From positions 191,001-255,000 of the forward strand of contig JAMKCF010000079.1 in assembly GCA_023634235.1 (NCBI GenBank): a stretch of DNA of 64,000 bases. The letters run 5' to 3'. Positions 49,497 to 61,227 of this stretch are shown one piece after another; position 1 is the first letter of the stretch; the number at the start of each line of letters is the position of its first letter. Both the position numbers and the translations under genes were made by a program. Below the pieces are notes generated by a model. That model saw only the letters and a program-made list of their open reading frames with translations. It did not search any database and was not told where the DNA came from. This stretch comes from Pisaster brevispinus. Taxonomy: Eukaryota > Echinodermata > Asteroidea > Forcipulatida > Asteriidae.

Positions 49497-50793
49497 CTGC
49501 AAAAAGAAATAAGACACTCTGTCCTACACACTTCATCTAAAATTGTGCTTGGGCAAAACTTAAGTAGCAGTACAACACTGGCACATGAACAATTTGAAGG
49601 TTGAAAAACATTACTTTGCCAAATAGACAATAAGAAAACCAAATACAGCACAGCATAAGCTCTGAAATAATTTGAGAGCTGATAAATATTAGAGTAACAA
49701 GTTTTGATGGACTGGAGAGATATTTTTGGGGAAATTGAAAAGACTGCACAACATCAGCTGTTCGGAAATTTAAAGATTATGACTGGTATATTTTTTGCAA
49801 ACAAAATAATACATATGTTCTTAAACATGTTATCAATAATCATCACAGTGGGGGAACAATTTGAAATTTGAAATACCACAAGATTGTTAAGTTTTTGAGA
49901 GACTAGACAACAGGAGCCTCAAAGAAAACCAAAGACAGCACAACATCAGCTCTGGAATAATTTGAGAGTTGAATAATCATTAAGGTGCCAAACTATGAGG
50001 AACTGGACACCTTGAGGTTTCGAGAAATGGAAGAGATGTCACAATATTATTTTGTAAACAATTAGAGAGTTGAAAAACATTGCACAGGGTTACAAAACTA
50101 TTAAAGGAGAATTTACATTTTTCTACATACCTTCAAAGAGAAAGGGGCAATGAATAGCCATCCACAAAATGACATTCCAAGCAAACTTACATAGAAGCAA
50201 CTTCTGATGACAATCCATCTTGGATACTTCTCTTCAATTTGAGATTTGAAATATCATCAGTGAGCAAATTGCACACAGAAAAAGGCAGACTGTCGTAAAC
50301 GTTTATCAAATGTCATCATGTTTGACAATGCTGAGACGGCACAACACTGGCTCATGAACAATTTAATAGTTGAAAATCATTGGAGTGCTTAATTTTTGAG
50401 GAACTAGAGCCTCAAAGAAAACCAAAGACAGCATATCATTGATCAAAAAGTAATTTAAGTTCAACAATCATTTAGGTTGCAAGTTATGAGAGACTGAACA
50501 AAATTAGGTTCAGAGAAAATGAGATGAGACAGCACAATATTGGCTCGTGGACAATTTAGAGTTGAAATATATTTGCATCTCTTATATTTGGAGGGACTAC
50601 ATAACAAGGGCCTAAAAAAATTAACAAAGACAGTACAACATCAGCTTGTGAATATTTTGAGAGTTGAACTATCAATAAGATGCTAAGTTATGAGGGACTG
50701 GACAAATAGGGTTTGAAAAAAACTGAAAAGATGGCAAAACATTGTGTTGTGAACAATTTAAGAGTTGAAAATCATTAGAGCGCTTAATTGAGG

Positions 50794-52310
50794 AAAGTTA
50801 TCGGACAGTGTGCATCAAAGTCATGCAACCCTGACCCCATCCCAACCTGGCTCTTGAAGGCTTGTCTCGACGAACTCCTTCCTACAATCACACACATCAT
50901 GAACTTGTCACTGTCATCTGGCTCTTTTCCAGGATCCTTCAAATTATCACACGTGATTCCTGTGCTGAAGAAACCTCACCTTGATCGCAATATTTTCTCG
51001 ACTATAGGCCGATTTCTAACATCTCGTTTCTGGGGAAGGTTCTCGAGAAAATTGTCTCTGCCCAACTGCGAGTTTATCTTGAACAACATGGACTCCTACC
51101 AGAAATGCAATCAGCCTATCGTAAATTTCACTCTACGGAAACAGCACTTGTTCGAGTCTGCAACGACCTCCTTCTCGCAATTGATAGAGGCTTCGAAGCT
51201 ATTGTTGTCCTTTTAGACTACTCATCGGCATTCGACACTATTAATCACACAGTTGCCTTGGAGAGGCTCAAGCGGTCATACGGCATAGATGGTCTGGCTC
51301 TCCAGCTACTCAGCTCGTATTTTGAAGGATGGACTCAAGTTGTAAAGGTGAATGACTCCTTCTCAAGACCATCTCCACTATCGTCTGGAGATCCACAAGG
51401 ATCGGTCATGGGACCGCTGGAATTCATCCTTTACACTGGCCCTTTAGGTGGCATCATCAAAGCACATCAAGGTGTTCATCACACAGTAAACGCTGACGAT
51501 ACACAGCTTTACGTCATACTCAAGCAGAGTGAGCACACTGAGTCTATGAAGCAGCTATCAGACTGTGTTGCTGATATTCAGACATGGTCAAGCCACAAAG
51601 GTCTGCAGCTAAATTCATCTAAGACTGAAGTACTCCAAGTCACCTCACAGTTCCGAACATCACAACCTATTGCACTCATCTCCGTAGTCCACGACAACAT
51701 CATCCCATCAAAGACAGTTAGAGATCTTGGAGTCACCCTTGATCACCAATTAACCCTACAACACATGAAGAACACGTGTCGTTCTTCTGCCTATGGGATC
51801 CACAAGATCGGAAAGCTTAGATGCTACTTAGACCAAAGTACCACTGAACGACTGGTTCATGCTTTCACTACTTCTCACCTTGATTACTGTAACAGTCTCT
51901 ACATCAACCTTCCTCAATCCCACATTGCTCCCCTCCAATGAATACAGAACTCAGCAGCCCGTCTAGTTTCCCATTCTGCACTCCTTACACTAGCTCCCTG
52001 TATCTCAAAGGATCCAATTCAAAGTTCTTACTCTTGCATACAAAGTTAGACATGGCCTAGCTCCTAAATATATCTCAGAATTACTCATTCCCTAAAAGCA
52101 ACCTACGTCTCGTGTTCTCCGTTCATCGTCTACTGCCCACCTGGAATTCAAAACTGGTCCTTTCCCCCGCACTCGCTACGGAAAATGCGCCTTCTCAATT
52201 GCCACACCCACTCTCTGGAACAACCTTCCCGTCCACATCCGTGCCTCCACTACACTGGACTCATTTAAGACTGCTCTCAAAACTCACTTATTTAGATCCA
52301 CCTAAGCTGT
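50794..52310 (+). pseudogene. CR1/L2-like RT, frameshifted and with altered catalytic motif
   Basis: The first stretch (50794-50980) reads P-D-P-I-P-T-W-L-L-K and the P-V-L-K-K-P motif. A frameshift follows and the main frame (51105-51941) carries Q-S-A-Y-R-K-F-H-S-T-E-T-A-L, D-Y-S-S-A-F-D (about 38-44), G-D-P-Q-G-S in place of G-V-P-Q-G-S (about 95-100), and N-A-D-D where Y-A-D-D is expected (about 129-132). It ends at a TGA in the Q-N-S-A-A-R-L region; the C-terminal part continues in other frames with W-N-N-L-P-V-H-I-R and F-K-T-A-L-K-T-H-L-F near 52210-52300. Confidence 0.85.
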
Positions 52311-52462
52311 TACAGTTTCAGCTATTTCATCCCACTTAAAATTGTAAAAAAATGTTAACGTTCACTTAATGGTCTTTTATAGTGTATTTAATTACTTTTA
52401 TGTTTCAGCGCTTATAAACCCTGTATTAAGCGCTATATAAATGCATGTTATTATTATTATTG
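50794..52462 (+). mobile_element. 5'-truncated CR1/L2-like LINE
   Basis: Flanked by TTGAGG on both sides (50788-50793 and 52463-52468). The 3' end has gcgctatataaatgcatg and (TTA)n. Starts within the linker before the RT domain. Confidence 0.88.
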
Positions 52463-52840
52463 TTGAGGGACTAGGCAACCTGAACCTAAAAGAAAAGAAA
52501 AGACAGCACAACATTGGCTTGGCCGTCTTTGAGAATGGAACGGTCTTAAAGGTGGAAAGTTATAAGGCCAGGACAACATAATGTTGAGAGAAAATGATAA
52601 GACTTTCTAACATTGGCTTGTGAACATTTTTAATGTTGACAAATCATCACATCGGTTAAATTTTGATGGATTCGACAGCACGAGCCTCAAAGAAGACCAA
52701 AGACAGAATAGCAACGACTGGTGAATGTTTTGAAAGTTCAATAATCATTTAGGTGGCAAGTTATAAGGGACTAGAAAACATTGTCTCTTGAAGAGTTTAA
52801 GAGTTGAAATATCATCACAAGGGTTAATTTTTGAAGGAGC
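52463..52840 (-). repeat. Tandem array, final segment
   Basis: Last recognisable units of the about 100-bp array, without a cassette. The array fades out near 52830-52850, where the 48-bp satellite begins. Confidence 0.75.
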
Positions 52841-52849
52841 CCTGAAAAC

Positions 52850-54023
52850 AGCAGCATCTTTTAAGACAGTTTGCTATTCCTGTATCCGAATCAATCTTTG
52901 CGCTTAGTTTAAGACAGTTTGCTATTCCTGTACCTTCCACAATCTACTAGCATAGATTAAGACAGATTACCATCCTTGTACCTGAACCATTCTTTGAGCT
53001 TGGTTTAACAGCTTGCTATTCCTGTAATTGACACAATATACTAGCCTAGTTAAGAACAGTTTGCTATTCCTGTACTCGAATCATTCTTCACGCTTGGTTT
53101 AAGAAACTTTGCTTGACCTTTACCTAACACAATCTACTAATATAGTTTAAGCCTTTTTTTGCTCCCAAATAATTTTTCGCACTTAGTTTGAGACATTTTG
53201 CTTTTCCTGTACATGACATAAATCTACTAGTTTGCTATTCCTGTACCAGACACACTTTAATAGCACAGTTTAAGATAGTTTGCTTTTCCTGTACAAGACA
53301 CAATTTACTACCACAATTTCAGACAGTTTGCTATTTTTGTACCTTACACAATCTACCAGCATAGATTACGACAGTTTGCCATCCTTGTACCAGAACCTTT
53401 CTTTGGGCTTGGCTTGAGACTGTTTGCTATTCCCGTACCTGACACAATCTACTAGCATAGTTTAAGACAGTTTGCTATTCCTTTACCTGAATCAATCTTC
53501 GCGCTTGGTTTAAGACAGTTTGCTCATCCTGTACTTTATACAATCTACTAGAAGAGTTTAGACACTCCGCTATTCCTATTCTCCAATCATTTTTATCGCT
53601 TAGTTTAAGACAGTTTGCTATTCCTGTACCTTACACATCTACTAGCATAGATTAAGACAGTTTGCTGTTCTCAAACTTGAACCAATCTTTGCACTTGGTT
53701 TAAGACAGTTTTCTATTCCTGTAATTGACACAATCTACTAGTATAGTTTAAGACGGTTTGCTGTCCCTTTACCCAAACCATTCTTCACGCTTGGTTTTAG
53801 ACAGTTTGCTATTCCTGTATTCGACACAATCTTCTAGTATAGTTTCAGACAGTTTCTTATTTTTGTAACCAAATCATTCTTTGTGCTTGGTTTAAGACAG
53901 TTTGCTATTCTTGTTCTTAACACAATCTACTAGCATAATAACAATTTGCTCTGAATTTTTGTACCCGAATCATTCGTCATGCTTGGTTTAATACAGTTTG
54001 CTATTCCTGTACTTTAAACAATC
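52850..54023. repeat. 48-bp minisatellite, left part
   Basis: Consensus unit ttaagacagtttgctattcc, followed by tgtacccgacacaatctact and agcatagt (type A), alternating with a unit in which the second half reads gaatcattcttcgcgcttgg (type B). The A/B alternation makes a 96-bp dimer. Copies differ by several substitutions and small deletions. Confidence 0.88.
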
Positions 54024-56035
54024 TTTAAAAAAAGGCCAAAAAAAATAAGAGTTAGTGGCCTGACGTTTCGACCCTAGCAGAGTCTTTCTCGAAGGCTAAA
54101 TGACAAGACTACAAACATAGACAGGTATGTATACTGGTGTAACAAATGCAGTCAAGTGGAAATAGATGATGGAGACGAAAATACACAGAGAAAGCAGGAG
54201 GCTGAACAGAAAGGAGGGTAACAAAAGGGAGGAGGATGGGGGGAAGGGGCTGGTTGACCACAAGAGGTGGGGAACACAAAGTACAAAATCGATGATGGGG
54301 AGAGGGAGAGAAAAGTAGTTTATTGGTGAATGAGGCAGACTGGGGGGGGGGGCTTATCTGTGTTAAAAAGGAGAAGGCAAAGACAACAAGTTATTAGTCA
54401 TTTCCTTCTTGGATGTTCAGACCATGGGGTTGAATGGTCTGAAGACATCTTATCCATAATTTCTCTATACTCAAACGAACAATCTCTCTGTGGTTTCCTA
54501 GTGCCTCAATGCCCTGTAAAATCATGTCAGAAATTGAGTGATTAGGAAAATTGAAATGATGTCCTACAGGTGTATCCAGCTTATGGGTGTTGACTGTGGA
54601 TCTGTAGCCGTAGAAACGTCTCTTGAGTGTAGTACTCGTTTCACCTACGTATTGAACACCACAAACTTTGCAAGATATTTAATAGATTAGATTAGTGGTG
54701 GTGCAGGTGACATGACCCCCTGTCCTATAGGTGGTACCACTGGTATGGTTGGTGAAGGAGTCAGATTCTCTGATGCGTTGTCTACAGACGATGCATTTGG
54801 AGGTGTTGGATTACACCTGAAAGTTCCCTGTGGCAAAGGGGGGTTAACATTATCATAAAGGGAGGGGGGGGGGGACTTCTGCCTGGACAATGAGATCCCT
54901 GAGACTGGGTGGCCGTAGGCAACTATGGGTTCTTCTTGTACAGCACGTTGAAGTCAATATGATGTGTGAAAAATATGATGGTTAGAACTGGTTATTGTAC
55001 GAATGGGGGGAAGTGAGGGGTGGAAAGTGACAACAGAGGAACTTTCTCCTTAGAACTCTGTTGTTGCACAGGTCTTTTTGAAAGTACTGACTCCCTGGAA
55101 CGAGCCTCGACTTTCTGGATTGCTCGATGGACTGCCAGGGAGCTATGACCCCCGGGAGACGAGGTGTTTCTTAAGTTCCTGTGAGTAGGGGATAAAATCG
55201 GAATTATTAAAACAGATTCTACGGAGTCTGAGGGCCTGACTGTAGGCTATGCTGGTTTTGCAGTGTCGGGGATGACAGCTGGTTGACTGGAGATATTGGT
55301 GTTTATCTGTGGGTTTAACAAAGAGATCTGTGATCAAACCATCATCCGTCTTTAGAAGCTTGACATCCAGAAAGTGGGTATCCTTGGTTGAATTTGAAGG
55401 TCCTATGGAAGGAATTGATGTGAGTAAAGAATGCTGTGAGGTTAGATTCATCACTGGTCCAGATGAAAAAGATGTCATCAATATAGCGCCACCAGACCCA
55501 GGGATGGCACGGGGCTGACACCAACATGTGCTGTTCAAGTTGGCTCATGAATAGGCAGGCCATTGATGATGCCATCCGTGTACCCATTGCGGTGCCATGT
55601 ACCTGTAGGAAATTCTTACCCATGAACGAAAAAATGTTTTTAGTTAGAACATGATTCATGAGGGATACTTTATCAGAAATGGGCGGTGAGGTGTGACCGC
55701 TCTAAGCCAAAGCCAAAGAGCAGGCAGCAATCCCTTCATCTTGGGGTATGTTAGTGTACAAAGAGGACACATCAAAAGTACCAATGATAGCTGTGTTGGG
55801 GACCTGGTTCTGAATACCTGAGATTTTACGGAGGAAATCAGGAGTGTCATGAATATATGATGGAATCTGCGGCACTAAAGGCTTGAGAAAACTGTCAACA
55901 AAATATATATTCTCAGTTGGGGAACCATTGCCAGATATGACGGGTCTCCCTGGGTTATCTGGTTTATGTACCTTGGAAAGAAGATAAATCTAGCTGTTCT
56001 ACAATCAAATGGGGAAACAATCTATTAACAATCAA
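54024..56035 (-). mobile_element. 5'-truncated Penelope-like retroelement
   Basis: The insert splits the 48-bp satellite. The low-coordinate end carries cctgacgtttcgaccctagc, the kind of short motif typical of Penelope-like element ends. The coding part runs on the minus strand from the truncated RT (about 55990) to the GIY-YIG region (about 54400). Confidence 0.88.
54400..55990 (-). pseudogene. Penelope-like RT and GIY-YIG endonuclease, several frameshifts
   Basis: In order on the minus strand: S-K-V-H-K-P-D-N-P-G-R-P-V-I-S-G (about 55975-55925), S-Y-I-H-D-T-P-D-F-L, F-D-V-S-S-L-Y-T-N-I-P (about 55770), H-G-T-A-M-G-T-R-M-A-S (about 55580) and W-R-Y-I-D-D-I-F-F-I-W (the Y-I-D-D catalytic motif, about 55480). 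The endonuclease part has C-K-V-C-G-V-Q-Y-V-G-E-T (about 54670) and G-H-H-F-N-F-P. These motifs are diagnostic of Penelope-like elements. The frame changes at least twice (near 55660 and 55340) and a TAG/TGA break is near 55700. Confidence 0.85.
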
Positions 56036-57358
56036 TTCATGCACCAGACATTATCGACTAGCATAGTTTAAGTCTGTTTGCTATCTCTGTACCCGACACA
56101 ATCTATTTGCTTAGTTTTTGACACTTTGCTTTTTATGTACCAGACAAACTCCTCTAGCATAGTTTATGACTTTGCTATTCCTGCACCAGACACAATTAAC
56201 TAGCATAGTTTAAGAAGGTTTGCTATTCATGTATCCAAATCATTTTTCGCACTTAGCTTAAGACAGTTTGCTATTCTTGTTGTTATTCCAATACCCGGAT
56301 CATTCTTCGTGCTTGGTTTAAAAGTCTTTGCTATTCCTCTACCCAAACAGATCTACTAGCATAGTTTAAGACCAGTTGCTATTCACTTACCAGAATCAAT
56401 CTTCACGCTTGGTTTAAGACAGTTTGCTATTCCTGTTGTCATTTCAGTACCCGAATCATTCTTCGTGCTTGGTTTAAAAGTCTTTGCTATTCTTCTACCC
56501 GAACAGAACTACTAGCATAGTTTAAGGCATTTTGCTATTCCTGTCCTGATACATTCTTAACACATAATAAAAGACAGATTTATATTTTCGTACCCAGCAC
56601 ATTTTACAAGCATATTGGTAGACAGTTTGCTACAACTGTACTCGATACAATCTTGCCACATCTTTTAAGACAGTTTGCTATTCCTGTACCCGATCATTCT
56701 TTTCTTCACGCTTGGTTTAAGAAACTTTATTAATCCTTTACCCGACACAATCTACTCTCATATTTTAAGCCTTTTTTTTAACTCCCAAATCATTTTTTTG
56801 TACCGGACATAAATCTACTAGCATAGGTAAAGACTATTTGCAATTCCTGTACCAGACATACTTTACAAGCGTATTTTAAGACAGTTATCTGTACCCGACA
56901 CATTTTACAAGTGAGTTTTAAGACAGTTTGCTAATCCTGTAGCCGTCACATTTTACAAGTGTATTCTAAGACAGTTTGCTGTTCCTGTACCTGACACAAA
57001 CTAGAAACATCTTTGAAGACAGTTTGGTCTTCCTGTACCTGACACAATCTACTACCATAGTTTCAGCCAGTTTGCTAATCCTGTACCAGATATAATCTAT
57101 AGCATAGTTTAAGACAGTTTGCTATTCCTGTACCCGACATTTATTACAAGGGTATTTTAAGACAGTTTGCTAATCCTGTACCGGACACATTTTTCAAGCA
57201 TATTTTAAGACTCTTCGCTACTCCTGTACACGATACAATCAACTAGCGTAGTTTAACACACTTGTCCATTCCTGTATCCAACACAATCTACAAGCACGGT
57301 TTCATACAGTTTGCTATTCCTGTACCAGACATAATCTACTAGCGTAGTTTAAGACAGT
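56036..57358. repeat. 48-bp minisatellite, right part
   Basis: Continuation of the 48-bp array after the Penelope-like insert, same unit and orientation, with more size variation; in 56550-57000 many units have a tacccgacacattttacaag variant second half. Confidence 0.88.
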
Positions 57359-60300
57359 AAACTGTCTTCAGGAGTCCCATCTAGATCATTTAAAACCATG
57401 AAATTGCCCCAAAAAACTTGACCCAAATCTTGAAATTTTGACCATGCCGGCATGGTCGATTTTTTGGTTTTTCGCACCCATAACTAAACTCACAAAATTC
57501 TCATTATCTGACAAACTATGCATCATTTTTCCAGTCTGCACCAGTAAACGGTCTTCAGGAGTCCGTGCTCTATCATTTGAAACCATAAAATTGCCAACAG
57601 ATTTTTGACACAAAATCTTGAATTTTTGACCATGCCGGCATGGTCGATTTTTTGGTTTTTCGAACCCATAACTAAACTCACAAAATTCTCAATATCTGCA
57701 AACTATGGATCATTGTTATAGTCTGCACCAGTAAACTGTCTTCAGGAGTTCGTGCTCTATCATTTGAAACCCTAAAATTGCAAAAACAAATTAGATCCAA
57801 AATCTTGAAAATTTGACCATGCTGGCATGGTCGATTTTTTGGTTTTTCGGGCCCATAACTAAACTCACAAAATTCTTGATATCTGAAAATCTATGCATCA
57901 TTATAACTAAACTCACAAAATTCCTGATACATCTCATACTTTGAGTTATTTTTCCAGTCTGCACCAGTAAACTGTCTTCAGGAGTCCGTGCTAGATCATT
58001 TGAAACCATAAAATTGCCCAAAGTTTTTTGACCCAAAATATTGAAATTTTGACCATGCCGACATGGTCATTTTTTTGTTTTTTCGGACCTATAACTAAAC
58101 TTACAAAATTCTTGATACATCTCATACTATAAAGTATTTTTCCAGTCTGCACCAGTAAACTGTCTTCAGGAGTCCGTTCTAGATCATTTAAAACCATAAA
58201 ATTGCCCCAAAAAACTTGACCCAAATCTTGAAATTTTGACCATGCCGTCATGGTTGATTTTTTGGTTTTTCGGACCCATAACTAAACTCACAAAATTCTA
58301 AATATCTGACAAACTATGCATCATTTTTATAGTCTGCAACAGTAAACTGTCTTCTGGAGTCCGTGCTCTATCATTTGAAACCATAAAATTGCCAAAAGAA
58401 TTTTGACCCAAACTCTTGAAATTTTGACCATGCCGGCATGGTTGATTTTTTGGTTTTTCGCACCCATAACTAAACTCACAAAATTCTCAATATCTGACAA
58501 ACTATGCATCATTTTTATAGTCTGCACCAGTAAACTGTCTTCAGGAGTCTGTTCTATATCATTTAAAATCATAAAAATTGCCAGAAAAAACTTGACCCAA
58601 ATCTTGAAATTTTGACCATGCCAGCATGGTCGATTTTTTTGTTTTTTTAGACCCCAAACTAAATTCACAAAATTCTCAATATCTGACAAACTATGCATCA
58701 TTTTTATAGTCTGCACCAGTAAACTGTCTTCTGGAGTCCGTGCTCTATCATTTGAAACCATAAAAATTCAAACAAAAATATGACCCTGAATCTTGAAATT
58801 TTGACCATGCCGACATGGTCATTTTTTTGTTTTTTCGGACCTATAACTAAACTTACAAAATTCTTGATACATCTCATACTATAAAGTATTTTTCCAGTCT
58901 GCACCAGTAAACTGTCTTCAGGAGTCCGTTCTAGATCATTTAAAACCATAAAATTGCCCCAAAAAACTTGACCCAAATCTTGAAATTTTGACCATGCCGT
59001 CATGGTTGATTTTTTGGTTTTTCGGACCCATAACTAAACTCACAAAATTCTAAATATCTGACAAACTATGCATCATTTTTATAGTCTGCAACAGTAAACT
59101 GTCTTCTGGAGTCCGTGCTCTATCATTTGAAACCATAAAATTGCCAAAAGAATTTTGACCCAAACTCTTGAAATTTTGACCATGCCGGCATGGTCGATTT
59201 TTTGGTTTTTCGCACCCATAACTAAACTCACAAAATTCTCAATATCTGACAAACTATGCATCATTTTTATAGTCTGCACCAGTAAACTGTCTTCAGGAGT
59301 CTGTTCTATATCATTTAAAATCATAAAAATTGCCAGAAAAAACTTGACCCAAATCTTGAAATTTTGACCATGCCAGCATGGTCGATTTTTTTGTTTTTTT
59401 AGACCCCAAACTAAATTCACAAAATTCTCAATATCTGACAAACTATGCATCATTTTTATAGTCTGCACCAGTAAACTGTCTTCTGGAGTCCGTGCTCTAT
59501 CATTTGAAACCATAAAAATTCAAACAAAAATATGACCCTGAATCTTGAAATTTTGACCATGCCGGCATGGTCGATTTTTTGGTTTTTCGGACCCATAACT
59601 TAACTCACAAAATTCAATATCTGACAAACTATGCATCATTTTTATAGTCTGCACCAGTAAACTGTCTTCAGGAGTCTGTTCTATATCATTTAAAATCATA
59701 AAAATTGCCAGAAAAAACTTGACCCAAATCTTGAAATTTTGACCATGCCAGCATGGTCGATTTTTTTGGTTTTTTAGACCCCAAACTAAATTCACAAAAT
59801 TCTCAATATCTGACAAACTATGCATCATTTTTATAGTCTGCATCAGTAAACTGTCTTCTGGAGTCCGTGCTCTATCATTTGAAACCATAAAATTGCCTAA
59901 AAAATTGACACAAATCTTGAAATTTTGACCATGCCGGCATGGTCGATATTTTTGTTCTTCGGACCCAAAACTTAACTCACAAAATTCCCGATACATCCCA
60001 TTCTATGATTTATTTTTCAAGTCTGCACCAGTAACCTGTCTTCAGGAGTCCGTTCTGTATCATTTAAAACCATAAAATTGCCAAAGAAATTTCGACCCAA
60101 ATCTAGAAATTTGAACCATGCCGGAATGGTCGATTTTTTGGTTTTTCGGACCCATAACTAAACTCACAAAATTCCTGATACATCTCAAACTATGAATTAT
60201 TTTTACAATCTTGAATTTTTGACCATTGCCGGTCTTGTCAATATTTTTGTTCTTCGGACCCAAAACTTAACTCACAAAATTCCCGGTACATCTCATTCCA

Positions 60301-60530
60301 TGAAGTATTTTTCCAGTCTGCACCAGTAAACTGTCTTCAGGAGTCCGTTCTGTATCATTTAAAACCATAAAATTGGCAAACAAATTTGGGCCCAAATCTT
60401 GGAATTTTGACCATGCCGGTATTGTCAATATTTTGTTGTTCCTAGGACCCAAAACTTAACTCACAAAATTCCAGATACATCTCATTCTTTGAAGTATTTT
60501 TCCAGTCTGCACGAGTAAACTGTCTTCAGG
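57359..60530. repeat. 188-bp satellite with internal palindrome
   Basis: About 16 units; the gtaaactgtcttc box recurs at 57544, 57731, 57967, 58155, 58342, 58530, 58719, 58907, 59094 and onward to 60510, mostly 187-189 bp apart. Units at 57731 and 60030 are longer because of internal duplications. Each unit holds gaccatgccggcatggtc or a one-base variant, a perfect 18-bp palindrome in the consensus. Open frames of up to 158 codons on the minus strand arise because the unit is poor in stops; the 188-bp period is not a multiple of 3 and frames do not persist. Confidence 0.93.
58051..59554. repeat. 752-bp higher-order repeat (four 188-bp units, twice)
   Basis: Units from about 58051 to 58802 recur almost unchanged 752 bp later (for instance 58155/58907, 58342/59094, 58530/59282). 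Distinctive shared variants, such as tgcaacagtaaact and the cttctggagtccgt box, mark equivalent units. Confidence 0.9.
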
Positions 60531-61227
60531 GAAAAAATCTTGACGAAATCTGTTCCGACAGTAAGTCTGAACAGCTAATAATAATAAAGTAAAAAATCTT
60601 AACGAAAACAAAGGTGGTTTCAGCGGATGGTCGAAACCCCCAATAATAATAATAATAATTTGCAAGGCTAATAATCCTTACTCACAGCTGACAATGTGGT
60701 TGAGCTGCAGACATGTAAAGGTGCCTTTGGCAGCCTACCACATTGACTCATGTATGACATAGGAGCACAGCCAGAGATCCAAAGTGTTTGATTTTTCCGG
60801 AGGGAAGAAGACTAGAGGGCCAGTAAATAACACTTCGCGGCATAAGTGAGAACACAACCACAACTCTACTCACATATGGCCTTAGGCAGGAATCAAACCA
60901 GGGTCACAGTGGTGAGAGGTGAGTGCTTCATGCACACACCACCCATGCCATCCAAAGTCATACATATTAAATCAATACGCAAGTTGGAACACGGGGCTCT
61001 TTCAATTCTTACAAAATTTGGGGATGCAAAAGCAAAGGCCATTAGTTCTGGCAACAAGTACTTTCAGGACCCTTTGGAAAGACAACTGAAGTGATATTTG
61101 GAATGAGTATAGACACACTAGTTCATTTGGGGTCAATTGGAGCAAATCCATTAAAGGTCAACTTGAACAAAATTAACATTGTTGTTCTGTTGTCACGGAA
61201 AGATAAAACAAAAGATTATATTTTTAC
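60531..61227. other. Low-copy sequence without a recognisable gene
   Basis: Short (AAT)n stretches at about 60578-60586 and 60640-60659. Otherwise I see nothing I can name; the short frames at 60846-61094 and 61091-61279 lack any recognised motif. Confidence 0.5.

Larger units (their letters stand above)
46606..50793 (-). repeat. Tandem array, segment 8
   Basis: Array units with cassettes at 47022, 47740, 48258, 49369 and a very degenerate one at about 50131-50267. Bases 46610-47900 are paralogous to 30050-31250; 48050-48740 to 1060-1560 and 1740-1960. Confidence 0.85.

Noticed and set aside
1..52840. CRISPR-like regular repeats
   Set aside because: Units are about 100 bp, degenerate, without unique spacers of constant length, in a clearly eukaryotic setting.
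57386..60665. Open frames of 60-158 codons in the 188-bp satellite
   Set aside because: The period is not a multiple of three, identical HOR copies give identical frames by duplication, and no frame continues through consecutive units.
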